64,000 nucleotides of DNA from Carya illinoinensis. Taxonomy: Eukaryota > Streptophyta > Magnoliopsida > Fagales > Juglandaceae. Made by a program: the position numbers and the translations under genes. How positions within the stretch are numbered: the first letter of the stretch is position 1; every line of letters begins with the position of its first letter. This document shows positions 1-12,061 of the stretch, piece by piece. The stretch spans positions 12,948,001-13,012,000 of the forward strand of contig NC_056765.1 in the NCBI RefSeq assembly GCF_018687715.1, in the 5' to 3' direction. The notes beneath the pieces are model-generated. The model made no database searches, was not told the origin of the DNA, and saw nothing but the letters and a program-made list of their open reading frames with translations.

Positions 1-815
1 TGGTGTTTATGGAATAAAGGCAAGAAGAAGGAGCTAGAAAATAAGAAGTAGAAATTAAGTAGCAACAGCTAGTGGAACCCCTTTTTATCTCATACATTAG
101 CCTATGATCTATAATGAATAATTATATTTGAAGGTATTTACACCACATGACACCATCCATGTGCATATTTTGATTTGGCATATATCATTGTTCCTTCTCG
201 AAAAATATTCTTAATAGCGACTATAACATAAGGATTCTATTCGATATTGCTTCTCACTCATCATGATACGCCACCGTCAATATCTATTATGACAGGCCGG
301 CCCAGCTCCATGTCAACTTTTTTTATTTATCAAATTAATTATATATATATATATATATATATTCTAACTAAGAGTACTAATTCATCTTTATTTTGTTTAA
401 TTCGGATCCTAACTATCAGAAAATTCTGAATGTTTTTATCCTAAGTTCTTCAATCACTTTTCTTAATACGATTTTCGTTGTGATCTCCGATCTGTTGCAC
501 TCTCTTAATTTATATAGGAAAAGAATTTCGTACATGAAATTCAGATTATGCCAATCTAATATATATATTAGGTTTTAAATTTTATTTAGTCTAATTATTA
601 ATTAGGTAGAGAATTTTTATAACGGAAGGAAATCCTTTCCAAGTTTTTGCATAATGATCGACCTTTGTAAAGGGTGCACGTACCTAATATTCATATTAAG
701 GCATGAACTCGCTGTGACCCATACACTATCGTTTTGTGATTTTTTTTTTTTTTAATTGATGTGATGTTCTAATCTCTTTGTCTATATTGTCCAGCAATTC
801 ATCATGTCATCATAC

Positions 816-856
<41 letters not shown>

Positions 857-2576
857 TTCACGCTCTTTTAATTTATATATATCCTAACATTTAGACCATG
901 GAGATTTGTTGAGGGCAGTTTTACTTCAACCTTTAATTACCTGTTGCCGGCCTTCGTTATATACTCAGTTATTCTTGTTTTCTATCTATGTCGTTCTACT
1001 CATCGTTTTTAATAGCTCTAAAATCCTTAATTATTGTCATATATATTCTCAACATCATACATGCACATATATACCTCAAATGCGCGCTATTAATTATTTT
1101 CATTAGCCAGAATGTGATGGGATCTACCAATAATACAGCCGTCTTTCCATTTTCCACTGATCGAGCGTCCGTTTATCTCTATGATATACTTGACTATCCT
1201 TCTAACAAGTACGAACATCTTAATTAGTTGTTGTATCAGCTCAGTTTAAGCATACGAGTATTCAAATGCAAATGTCTATACTCAGAATAATTGGGTGCAC
1301 TTGCTATATATGGTCTCATCTCCTTCCAATTTTTTTTTTTTTTATTGCTTGCACTGCTAGGTACTGTTAGATCATGAGTTTCAGTCTAAACTAGGACTGC
1401 TAATTCTCTTGATCAGAGTCCTCACACCTAGGTAATCTTGCGACAATTCGTGGCAATATGGCCCTGTTGGCTTAGTATAAAACATGTTGTACTTGTCATA
1501 CAGCATTTTCCATAATGGGTTTCTCTCACGTGGACTGCATACAGGAGGGCCATTATTCCTCTTTGTCATCTGGTGGTTACTCTTTCTGAAGTTTCCCCCA
1601 TCTGAGAGAATTCGGACAGCTCTTTAGTACCTCGATCATGGCCAAGCTGACAACATCTATATCAAGCTTGAATATATTTGCGACATATTATGAAATGTCT
1701 TTTCTCACCATACGCACAACTACTTAAGATATCACCATATATGAGAGGTTGCAATGTAATTTGTTCTCATATATCGCTTGCCAGATCTTGGACTCGGCAT
1801 TATGATCAAATTCTCTTGGAAGGGACTCGAAAGAGTCCGTTTCTGTTTGTTGGAAATATGAGTGGTAAGGTTTTCTAGTTCCTATATATTCTGCGTACGA
1901 TTATCAATATAGCTGTTGGGGTTGATTGATCTATGTGCCGCAGTGACTGACTTAACTTTTAACGACCGATCTGTTGCTCCATAAATTGACTTTGTAATCA
2001 GAAATGTTGTTGCATTAGTTCTTACTATTGTACTAGAGTGTCCGTCATACGTGTAATGGCTTGAGTACTTTGGTTGTGGAACTCATTTCGACGGGAGTCA
2101 CTCTTTAGAACTATTGTCTCTCAGTGTCTGATATTTTTACTATTGTGGTTTTAGTGTCGCATGATGTCCTCTCCCGCCATAGTTTTAAGTACTTGGTGTT
2201 ATGCTTTAACGATCGAGTCTACTTTTTTCTTTTTCCAGCTTGATCTATCAAATTTATAGAATTCAAACCTATTCTTTTAAGATTAAAACCTAGTACATCT
2301 GTTCATAGGTATTGTGGATTGAGTCAGAGCCATAATTGCTGATCTAATACCACTAGTGATGCCTCCGGCCTTCACTATAAGATCACCGGGTCATCAAGAC
2401 ATATATCGGAACTACAACCCATAGCTTCCGTTCTATCATTTTACCAAACATGCATGTTTCTAGATTTGTTTGTTGTTTAAACGCACTGGGATATTCATGA
2501 CAACTATAGCGGTACCGGATGTTAAATTATAGAGAAATGTTTTAATCACAAAAAATTATAAACCATAAAGTAGCAT
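1..2576. other. AT-rich intergenic stretch, nothing recognised
   Basis: No open frame here resembles a known family. Two TA microsatellites (about 343-361 and 815-851) and several poly-T runs are visible. A short minus-strand open frame at 1381-1569 reads like protein sequence (it includes PYCHELSQDYLGVRTL) but I cannot assign it, and it has no visible introns or neighbours that would make it a gene. Confidence 0.5.
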
Positions 2577-3480
2577 TGTTAGGGACAAAAATTGCCCAAC
2601 AGGTAAGAACGGGAGAAATAATCATCCCTAGCCCACGATAGTGATTCGGCCTCAAGGATACGGTCTAGAGCCCACGATGGCGGTTTAAGGGTGTTGGTAC
2701 GATGCCCGTACGTACACATCTTGAAGACTTTTTGTTGTGTTTTAAACCAAGTATACAATAATATCCTAAAGATCCCAAATACAGAAATCTGAATACATAA
2801 TAACATTCAAGAATTCCAAAATGCAGAGATCCTCCAACAGTATGACAAAAATATATATATATGTGTGTATACACAGATTCAAAACAGAACTGGAATCAGA
2901 AATCTCCAAATGATAAGATACTGATCAACACCGAAACTTAGTTGAGATATACACAGGATATGATAATGATAACAGGATAACAAGAATAACGAGACAAGCT
3001 AATAAATCGATAAAGGAAACAAGAAATATGCACAGAAACATAAAGAAGAGGAAAGAAGAAGATACAAACAGAGATTACGTGGTTCGGCCCTAATGGCCTA
3101 CATCCACGGTAGGAACAGCCTCAGAGATCATTCTTTATTGATGAATCGGTGAAGCCAAAGTATCAGAGTACAAGATAAACCAATGTCAAGCCAAGAAAAG
3201 CCACAAGATTGGCTTTTCTTCTTCCTCGACAAAACCCTAACTCTCCCTTTCAGATTCACTCCAAAAACACCCTGACGGCCACAATACACAAAGACTCTCT
3301 CACTCGCTATTAACCCTAACACATAAAGCAGGTATTTATATGAAGCATAGGCTCAATCGGACGGCTCTTCTTCCCTTCCTCATTAACTTGATACGGCACC
3401 GTATAGAAGCATGTGCTCTGCACGTGTCTGCATTACTTCATTTAAATATAAATGTTGCTGCTTCATAAGCCCTCGAAATC
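2577..3480 (-). repeat. LTR-like repeat with 'GGTTCGGC' block, copy 1
   Basis: The stretch from 2577 ('tgttagggacaaaaattg') shares a block of about 130 bp with 18571-18720. That block carries paired 'gcccacgatgg...ggtttaagggtgttggta' motifs. Further right, near 3070-3115, is 'tacgtggttcggccctaatggcctacatccacgg', a block often seen in LTRs of plant retrotransposons when read in the opposite direction. If 2577 is the CA end of an LTR, this is a minus-strand LTR. The right boundary is unclear because a copia element starts near 3540. Confidence 0.45.
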
Positions 3481-3539
3481 ATTTAATTTCTGCATAGATC
3501 AGTTAGCAACAGAGTGAAATATAAAAGATTGGCACAAAT

Positions 3540-3709
3540 ATCACACTTTTGCTAAACTTTTCTAACCTATTTGAGATGCAGATTGTATTGAGAATATATA
3601 GCAACAAATATTACAAGGAAGGAATTGTAAAATGAATGATCCAGAGGATTTACAGGAGGATTGTATAGACAGACTCCTAGAGTTACAGTGTGTGAGCTAT
3701 GGGGCTATC
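3540..3709 (-). repeat. 3' LTR of the minus-strand copia element
   Basis: About 170 bp matching the right LTR over 'gctaaacttttct', 'attgagaatatatagcaacaaat' and 'agacagactcctagagtta'. It lacks an internal segment of about 45 bp that the 9140-9354 copy retains ('gggattacaaatattcaa...'). The first bases differ from the TG end of the right copy, so the outer boundary is approximate. Confidence 0.75.
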
Positions 3710-3728
3710 TTCTCAAACAAGGCCGGGG

Positions 3729-5288
3729 CTATAGGCCAAGTTTGTTGCGTAGATGATGGAATGGCAGCTTTGCAAGAGGCTTTGTGAATATGCTTGTGAG
3801 TTGGTGCTGAGAAGGAACAAATTTTCCAGCTCTATATGCTTGGTGTGGCCATGAAATACTGGGTTTATAGTCATGTGCATGCGCTAATATTATCACAACG
3901 CAAAATAGTGGGGTGAGGTAGGTGAATGCCGAGGTCATGAAGCAAGAAGGAGAGCCAAGTAAGCTCTACTGCAGTGGGGGCCATAGATCGATATTCGGCC
4001 TCAACACTTGAGTGAGCTACATTTGGCTACTTTTTGGCACTCCAAGATACGCAGTTGCTACCAAGAAATGTGCAGAAGCAGGTGGTGGAGTGAAGAGTGG
4101 GCATCGAAGAAGGCGTATAGGTCCAAAGTGCTGGAGGAGAGAATGCGAAGACCATACTCAGCAGTATCATGTACGTATGTAGCGTAAGATACACTTAACA
4201 AGCTTGAAATTTTCAGGTATTGGTGCATGCATGAATTGACATAAATAATTGACACAATATGAAAGATCTAGATGTGTGAATGTTAGGTGTTGAAACCATC
4301 AACCAAGCTGCGATAGTGAGTGGGATCACTGTATGGTTCATTTGAGGATGGTTTAGTGCGTCCTTTGGAAGGCATTGGTGTGGAGAAGGGTTTGCATGAA
4401 CCCATGGAGGCACACTTAAGAAGGTCTGAGGCATAATGAGTTTGGGAGAGCACCATGCCAGTGGCAGAACGCTAAACCTCAATGCCAAGAAAATGAATGA
4501 TCGAAGCCCTAGGTCTTTAATGGAAAATTCTGTGCTAAGTTGAGAGATAAGCCAATCAAGCTTGGCTGGATTTTCACTGGTGAGGATCATGTCATCAGCA
4601 TACAAGAGCAAGACCAAGAGACATCAGGTGAGTTGTACATGAACATACTAGGACTAGTGACATTGCAATAGAAGCCAAGTTGAAGGAGAAATTGATTGAG
4701 ATGATCAAACAAAGCTCGAGGAGTCTGTTTGAGGTCATATAATGCCCGAGAGAGTTTGCAAACATGGTTCAAATGATTTAGGTCAATGTATCTCGGAGGC
4801 TGTTGCATATATAATGGGGTAGAGAGGTAGCCATGGAGGAGTGCATTTTTTACATCAAGTTGCTGAATCTCCTAGCCTTTAACAACATCCATAGCGAGCA
4901 CAAGTCAAGTACTTGCCGGTTTTATGACCGGAGAGAATGTGTCTGAGAAGTTAAGACCATATACTTGATTGAATCCTTTTATGACTAACTATGCTTTCAT
5001 GCTATCCAAAGATCCATCTAGCTTGAGGTTTGCTCGATAAACCCATTTGCAGCCAACTATGTTCATAGAGGGTTGTGGAGGTACAAGCTGCCAGGTGGAG
5101 TTGGCAGCAAGGGCTGCAATTTCTTCTTTCATGATGGCTGCCCAGCCAAGATGGCGTTTGGCCATAAGTACTGAGCAAGGAAGAGAGGGTATGTCTGAAG
5201 AGAATAAAGCCACATGCAATGAATGGTATTTTGGGTTTGGTTTACGGATTCTAGCTTTGGAACGTGTGACTATTTTATGTTTTTCCAT
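3729..5288 (-). pseudogene. copia reverse transcriptase and RNase H relic
   Basis: Read leftwards from 5288, the frames give the start of a copia RT (MKEEIAALAANSTWQLVPP, then VGCKWVYRANLKLDGS). The 'QLDVKNALLHGYL'-type block and YMQQPPRY follow, then VCKLSRALYDLKQTPRALF near 4720, and an intact YADD box (LLYADDMILTS) near 4600. RNase H remains (SSVEAEYRSMA-like, then the C-terminal tail) lie at about 4040-3729. Several in-frame stops and at least two frame changes make it inactive. It follows the integrase relic at 5556-6425 in the usual copia order. Confidence 0.85.
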
Positions 5289-5555
5289 GGTTGAAGCCTT
5301 TGAGATATTTTAGAGGAGAGTGGGCCAGTTGTAGGGATTGTAGACTTCTGAGCAGCAGTGACTGAATTGGTTGACTAGATCAAAGAAGGCATCAGTTCAT
5401 GTGTAGAGGATGGCATTGCAGCTATAGATGGCTAATGAAGTATCCGTGGTGCATAAGCTAATGCACATGCAGTGTGGCACATTGTTTGTGAAGAGCCCTG
5501 TTCCCAATTAGAGAAGGTACTGGGCTCATCTTTAGTTGTGTCACCGCCACAAAGT

Positions 5556-6425
5556 TTAGAAGGAATGGTAAGACAGATTTGTCGAAAATGACGTGGCGAG
5601 AAAAATACATTCGCCTAGTGGGGGATAAAAGCATTTGTAGCCCTTGTGCTTGATGCTATACCCCAAAAATATACAAGGTAAAGATTTTGGACTTAGCTTA
5701 TTGTTCCTGTAATCACCAAGAAAAGGAATACAACCTGAACCCAAAACTCTTAAACAAGAATAGACTGGGTGATTCCCAAACAATTTGGAGTATGGGGAAT
5801 CCATCTGAAGTGTTCTGGTGGGAAGACAATTTATCAAAAATATTGCATTGGAGAAGCACTTAACCCAGAATCGACGAGGAAGACGAGCATGAAACATCAT
5901 GGTGGGACCTAGCTCGGTAATGTTTATGTGCGTTCTTTTGGCTTTTCCGTTTTGTTTAGGCATCTTTGGGCATTTAGATTGGTGACAAATACATTTGGCT
6001 GCGAGATATGTGAGAAAGTTTTGATCTTTGAACTCACCACCCTCATCGGTTTGAAGTACATGAATTTTGGAGTTAAATTGGCACTCAACATAATTGTAGA
6101 ATACAATGAAGCTAGCAAATAAGTATGACTTGATGTGCATGGGGAAAAACCAAGTGAAGCATGTGTAGTCATCACCAAATATAGCATAGAAGCAAAGTTT
6201 TTCATGAGAAAGAACAGGGGCTGGACCCCATAAATCGCAGTGAATATTTTGCAAAGGTAAGGTCACTTTATTTTCACTACTGAGAAAGCGAAGTTTACAA
6301 GATTTTCCCATTTGACAGCTTGTACAAATGGGGCTGCTGTCATTATTTTTGTGACTCAACATAGAGATAAGTTTACAAGAATGTAAATTATTTAGGACTT
6401 GAGGGTGGGGATATGATGAGTGCAC
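5556..6425 (-). pseudogene. copia integrase relic
   Basis: An open stretch of 289 codons holds the GAG-pre-integrase zinc region (ICTSCQMGKSCKLRF) and an integrase core. The first catalytic Asp is in HCDLWGPAP and the second in LQTDEGGEF. The position of the third catalytic residue reads KQNGKAKRTH, with Lys where copia integrases have Glu, so the DDE triad is broken. The normal start is missing because a 1.3-kb insert separates it from gag/protease. It ends in the usual YSIKHKGYKCF region. Confidence 0.85.
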
Positions 6426-7735
6426 GAAAGTATACTCTGAACATTACTTTTACGAGTTTAATTGCTAGATTATATGTGTTATTTAGGCATTTTGATTATA
6501 TTTTTCCAATTTAAACTTTAATTTCATAATATCCAAGTTTTGCTTCAGTGTCTAATGATTTTATTGCATGAATAAATTTAAAAATAATTAAGCTAAAGTC
6601 TAGCTAATAAGAAAGAAGAGAACAATCAATGAAGAATTTCATACATCCAAAGTTAAAGAAATTTGGAATCCATAGCCTCTCTAAGTATCTATTAGTATTA
6701 TGGTCATATATTCCTCTATGGATATCCGATGGAGGCAATTCAAGATTCTTTAGAAATCTAACACAATTTGCCACATTTGTTTCAGAAATAGCCATTTTCT
6801 AATTTGGCCATTTACTAAGCAAAAGAGTACCCGCAATTGGCACGTGAAAATTTAAGTATTACCTACCCGTGAAAAAGGAGGAAAATATAGAGCCAAGGGG
6901 CAGAAAAGAAAGATCCCTTCTTGTTTTGGTAGAGAGGATGCTAGGTTTCAGAGAAACACATGAAACACATCTTCTAGAAAAAGAATTCTTCTTCTTTCGA
7001 ATGGGGAGCTAATTCTAGATGAACTTGCTTGAATGATAATTATTTCAATTCTATCAGATTCATGTAATAAAATTTCTTGTTGATACAATTTTGTTTATCA
7101 TCTCTTATTAGTCTTCCTTATATTTGGATAATTTTACAATCAATACTTTTCATAGATTCAGTCATGCTTTCTCAATGGGATTGTTAAGGTGGTTATGATC
7201 TAGTTGTTGATCTTATTGGTGTGATTCTCTGGTGCAATATTGATATTAAGTATATTGTCATCTTTGAATCTAAGTCTAATAGGATAGCAATCCGTGCTTT
7301 CAAAAGAAGAGTGGTTTTCAAAAATTATATTTAAACAAATTGGTTATAAAGATATATTTTTCGATTAGAGAGTCTGATGCTATGATCTCCAATTCAGTAT
7401 CCAATGAATCTGATATGGATAGAATTTTTAAGTTCAAGTAAGGGATTCTCAATGCTTCACTGCTATTAGTTCTGGTCAAACCTTTTCATTATTACATTTT
7501 GACTCTTTAGTTTATTTCTTTTCAGAAATGATTTGTCTTACATTGCTATTTTGATTTTTGTTTTCTTAAATTTTTTATTTCTTTTAGTGTTTCTACCATC
7601 TCCCTATGGAATTGACACCCTAATCTATATTACAACTACCGCGTTATTCTTTAGACATAATCAAGAGGTCAAGTCGGAGATGCTAACGATCAGAGGTCGC
7701 ATGTCTAAACCTGTTTGAGAAACAAGCACTAGGTG
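6420..7735. mobile_element. 1.3-kb insert inside the copia element
   Basis: The copia reading frame is interrupted between the protease side (ending near 7741) and the integrase side (starting at 6419). The pentamer 'gatga' occurs at both edges (6415-6419 and 7736-7740), as expected for a target duplication. The insert is AT-rich, has no convincing ORF and contains 'tccctatggaattgacaccctaat' near its right end, a phrase reminiscent of gypsy LTR ends. It may be a solo LTR or a non-autonomous element; the clean TG...CA ends are not obvious. Confidence 0.5.
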
Positions 7736-7748
7736 GATGATCAAGCAC

Positions 7749-8818
7749 TTAAAGGTGGCAACTCCTATGCCCCGTCACCATTACCCATTGTGTTGCCCTG
7801 TCCTTTATCACAAAACCATCACCATTAAATTCCACAACAAGTGGGTAATCAGTTGTAAGCTTGCTAATGGATAGTTGGTCCTTCTTAATTTTAGGAACAA
7901 GTAAGACATCATTCAATGAAATTGAACAGGAACCAGTACCAACTTGTGCTTGACCAATGTGAGTAATAGGGAGAAATTCACCATTGCCCACCATGAGACC
8001 CTGGAACCCAGTATAAGGCTGAAGAGAATGTAGTATACTTGGGTTGTTGGTGACATGATCCATAGTTGCTGCGTCAGGGAACCAATTGGTGTCTTGTGTA
8101 TCAGCAATCATAATAGCAGCTTGATGAATGATGTCTTCCATGAAAGAGTGATTAAATTGGTTAAAGCAACAAAGGGTGGTGTGATTCCTTTTGTTGCAGA
8201 TTTGGCGAACTAAGGCATCATCATTTTCAGTTTTATGAGAGATAGAGTTGGCTAAAGATCCAGATTGGCCATTTGATGAGCTGTAGAATTTGTTTGTCGA
8301 GTTTGAAGAGCCTTGATTGAAACCACAACCCTTAGAGTTGAATGAAGTGTTACCTTGACTATCATTGTGCCTTTTATTTTTATTGTTGTTACATTGGCCA
8401 TAGAAAGCCATCTGAGGTGTTGCTTTAGCATCTAAGCTGTGCCTTTTAGAATAACTTTCAAGCAGGGTGACTATTTCTGAGTATGCAAGAATAGGGGGTC
8501 GAAGCATGGTAATGATGAACATTTCATAGTCTTTCCCAAGGCTGCGAAGTAATCACCATGATTTTTTGTTGTAAGAATGGGTTTTCCATTCGCACCAAGA
8601 TCATCGCAAATTGTTTTGAATTTGTGAAGATATACATACAACGTATTTGTGCAGTGAGCAATTGACGTAAGCCATTGCTTTAATGCAAGGCTCCGATCAG
8701 AGGAGCTATGGGCAATGGCATGAACTAGAGCATTCCAGACTCCAACAGTAGTGTTAAGGTTGACTACTATGCCGAGAACCTCTTCGGATAGAGTGGCAAT
8801 AAGCCAACCTTTGACCAA
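7749..8818 (-). pseudogene. copia gag and protease relic
   Basis: The minus-strand frames give a UBN2-type gag (WLIATLSEEVLGIVVNLN, VWNALVHAIAHSSSDRSLAL, CDDLGANGKP) at 8818-8471. A Asn/Gly/Ser-rich linker, a short zinc-knuckle-like CNKRNHTTLCC and the protease follow. At the protease active site the expected D-S/T-G-A-T reads DAATMDHVTNN, and MVGNGEFLPITHIG comes after it. A frameshift near 8500 separates gag from the rest. The frame closes at 7749, where the insert at 6420-7735 cuts the polyprotein. Confidence 0.85.
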
Positions 8819-9128
8819 ATGGTTGGATTTGCACCATTTTACAAAGGCAGGATTGAGTTAGGACCAACATCATCTTTGTCAACATATTGAGGAGGGGGCT
8901 TTGTTTCACCAAAGATAAATATTTGGAGATCATAACTCTCAAGAATATTCAGCATTTAGGTTTTCCAAAAAAGAAAGTTTGTTGTGGTGATGTGAAGAGA
9001 GACAAAATTGGCGACGTTTTGGGAGATGGGATATGGGCAGTCCTCCTGTGGAGTGAAAGCAGGAAGAGTGGAGGTAGGGGACATATTTGAGGTATTGTGT
9101 AGAGAATTCTTGCAACTTACTATTCCCT

Positions 9129-9139
9129 CTCTGATACCA
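9129..9139 (-). other. Primer-binding site (tRNA-iMet type)
   Basis: 'ctctgatacca' is the reverse complement of 'tggtatcagag', the initiator-Met tRNA primer site of plant LTR retrotransposons. It abuts the TG end of the right LTR at 9140, so the element is transcribed leftwards. Confidence 0.85.
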
Positions 9140-9354
9140 TGAAGACTTTTCCTAAACTTTTCTCACCTACGTGAGATGCTAACGGTATTGAGAATATATA
9201 GCAACAAATATGACAAGGAATGAACAATAAAATGAATGTTACATAGGATTTTAGGAGGATTTGTGGGGATTACAAATATTCAAAAAACAAGTTTCTATTC
9301 ATAGTGTACAGACAGACTCCTAGAGTTATAGTGTGTGAGCTGTAGAGCTATCAC
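9140..9354 (-). repeat. 5' LTR of the minus-strand copia element
   Basis: About 215 bp starting 'tgaagacttttcc' next to the PBS and ending near 'gctatcaca'. It matches 3540-3709 with many substitutions and retains about 45 bp deleted there, so the element is old. Confidence 0.8.
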
Positions 9355-9355
9355 A

Positions 9356-9560
9356 TCCGTAGTAGTAAAGAATAGATAAGTACAGAAAATATAAAGAGAG
9401 AATGAGACACATGGATTTAGTTGGTTCGGCATAGAGCCTATATCCACAGGTCATTTGGAAGACAAATCCACTATAATTCAAGTATTTTTACAGTCTCTTG
9501 CATATCACTGTACAATGGGGGTCAGTGATCCTTCTATATCTCTAGAGTCTCTCGTGGTCA
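9356..9560 (-). repeat. 'GGTTCGGC' LTR-like repeat, copy 2
   Basis: It contains 'aaatataaagagagaatgagacacatgg', 'ttggttcggcatagagcctatatccaca' and 'agtatttttacagtctct', all shared with 18730-18860. It abuts the copia LTR, so the copia element landed in or next to this repeat. Confidence 0.45.
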
Positions 9561-9605
9561 GGTTGGAGAAGGCCTCTTAGTGATCCAACTAGAGTCACCT
9601 AGAAG

Positions 9606-9606
<1 letters not shown>

Positions 9607-9663
<57 letters not shown>
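9607..9663. repeat. (CT)n microsatellite
   Basis: An uninterrupted CT run of about 57 bp. Confidence 0.95.
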
Positions 9664-9665
<2 letters not shown>

Positions 9666-11079
9666 GCATGCATCAGATCCTAGATCGTCCCCTTCCCCTT
9701 CTTTTGAGTAGGAAAGCCCCATTTATTGAGGCCTTGGTTGGTGAGGTATATCATCTTTATGTCGCATCACCATCTCTCTTTATGAGTGCAACTTCAATTC
9801 ATGAACCCTAACATTTTTCCTTATCTTGTCCTCTTTTCCTTTCTTTTCCCTCCTACTTTTGATGAGAGCCACCCAATGCACTAAGCCTAGAATATTATTT
9901 TGGACATGGTATTTTTACCCCCAATAGATGCCACGGATTCTTAATTTTGGCTTGTCTAACAAGAAAGACTTAGGGATCTCTTAATTAACCAGAATATAGA
10001 CAACTCGTGGAAATCGTCGGAATACTAGAAACTCGTCTCTAGTTCTTCCTTGTTGTGTGATGGCCAACTGATTTTTCTATTGAACGATGCAGGCATGATG
10101 CAATTTCTTCTATTTTTGTTGCCACCGGTGCTAGTAGGGTCTTTGCCCTTGGGTGAATTGTTGGTATTGATGTTAGAGTTTGTTCCTTGTAGCCTGCGTT
10201 GATTGGCTTGGAAGCCTACCAACCTCTTTGTTCTATCTTAGGCAGTTTGTCGAGCCCATCGGCTTATTCCCAAAGGTAACCTGCCTGAGGTGGTTGTGGG
10301 GAGTAGGGGCTCATTTTCTAGGGTAATCTGCTTAGAGGTGGTTGTGGCATGGGTGCAAGGGCGTGCACGTGCAATGGCGACTTTGGCAAGGATCGAAGTA
10401 ATCAATGGACTGTCATCATTGTTCCCCATGTGAGTCTTGGGACTCAGTTTTGGGGTCAAGGGTTGAAGAATCCAAGGGGCCATCATTGTCCTCAAACCTC
10501 TAATGACTCTAGCCATGCAAGTCTAGGGACTCGGCTTGGTAGGCATGGGCTATAGCAATCAAGGTATTGTCATTGCCGGTTAAACGTCACATAGGCAGTC
10601 AAGGGACTATCTTCAATCTAGGGACTCAATTTTGTGCGATTGATGGTTGAAGCAGCTAAGAGACTGTCTTCCCCCTTCATCTTCATGGCGAGATTCGTGC
10701 AAGTCTAGAGACTCCACTTTGTGGCGAGAGTCGAAATAGCTAAGAGACCATTATTTCCCTCATTGCCGAGTGAGTCTAGAGACTCGACTTTATGGGTAAG
10801 GGTCGACAACTAAGAGATTGTCATTGGCCTTTAATTGCTACGTGTGTCTAGAGACTCGACTTTATGAATGGAGGAGTTGGACCGCATTGCCATGTTGGGA
10901 GGTAGGGCTCTTCTTACGTTGCTTTGCTGGGAGGCAGGGCTAGCCCGTGCTATTATGCCAAGACACAAGACTCGACCATGTTGTTGTGCCGGGAGGCAAG
11001 ACTCAACTGTGCTGATATGTCTTCACCACAAGCCAAACAAGTTAGAGTAAATAATCCAAACTACATGTGGAATACTTGT
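9664..11079. repeat. Non-coding stretch with degenerate tandem repeats
   Basis: No gene recognised. From about 10400 to 10870 a unit of roughly 75-90 bp recurs with variations on 'gtctagagactcgactttatgg' and 'ctaagagattgtcattg'. From 10880 to 11010 another short repeat, 'tgctgggaggcagggct', recurs. The repeats resemble the untranslated tandem-repeat regions of gypsy elements, but no coding domain of such an element lies next to them. Confidence 0.5.
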
Positions 11080-11983
11080 TGTGATAACCCGCTCCTTTCT
11101 TCTTAAATTATGAGCTTCGATCTACGTGTCGAGCCTCGATGGCGTGTTTTAGAAGAAATCCAGTAGATTTTGAATCAAGCTTGATATTTTAAAGCTTACA
11201 GATATTTTAAATATTCTGAAAATATTTATATGTGATATTTCCAGTGTTATTAGACTAAACTTGTTTTTCAATAACAAAATTATAATATTTTGATGAGCTC
11301 TAAAAATATTATAATTGTGGAACATTATTTAAATTAAAATATTTTAGTCATTTGAAAATATTACGAGATTTAAATTTTATATTGAAAACTTTAAATTAAT
11401 TTAAATATTTTTATCCTCTTCGAGTAATTAACGAGACTTCATCATTTTAATTAATGATGAAGGAATATTATTTTATAAATTTTAGTTTATAAAATAATAT
11501 TCTATCTTAATTCCTCTCAGTGTTTTATTTTATTTTAAATAAAACACTTATACATTTGCAAATCAGTATTTAAACTCATCGTTATATCGTTTTGAGGATT
11601 TCGAAACGAAGGACATGGATTAAATACCCAAGCCCTTCTCTTTTTTTCCTCATTTTTCTCTTTTCTCTCTCTCCTCTCCCTCCCCTTGAACCCGATGTGC
11701 CCAGCCTCCTCTCTCACCGTGCAGCTCATTCCTCCCAACCGGTGCCACCACCAGCCGCCCAGCTCCACCTCCACCACCAACAGCCTTCTTCCCCGCCAGC
11801 AAGCCTCTCCTCCCATCAGTGCACACCACGCACCCTCCTCCTCCCTCCATGACATCACCTCTAAAGTGGGTTTCACATCCATTTCTCCATTGTAGCACCA
11901 TCATACATGGCCAGCTTGGCCTTCGACCACCACCAACGGAATCCTCACTCCATGGGCTTCATTTCCATGGTCTCCTTTCCCCT

Positions 11984-11986
<3 letters not shown>

Positions 11987-12057
<71 letters not shown>
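11987..12057. repeat. (CT)n microsatellite in LTR leader
   Basis: A CT run of about 70 bp inside the GC-rich part of the solo LTR. It creates spurious Ser-Leu open frames. Confidence 0.95.

Positions 12058-12061
<4 letters not shown>

Larger units (their letters stand above)
3540..9354 (-). mobile_element. Degenerate Ty1/copia element, minus strand
   Basis: Two related LTRs (3540-3709 and 9140-9354) bracket gag, protease, integrase, RT and RNase H relics in the normal copia order, read right to left. A tRNA-iMet primer-binding site (complement of 'tggtatcagag') lies at 9129-9139 next to the right LTR, which fixes the orientation. The coding region is broken by stops, frameshifts and a 1.3-kb insertion at 6420-7735. 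A possible 5-bp duplication 'atcac' sits at both outer ends, but the LTR ends have drifted. The protease/RT style resembles the Ale/Retrofit type; that lineage call is inference. Confidence 0.85.

Noticed and set aside
1381..1569. 62-codon minus-strand frame as a gene
   Set aside because: Protein-like but isolated, with no recognisable family and no flanking exon signals.
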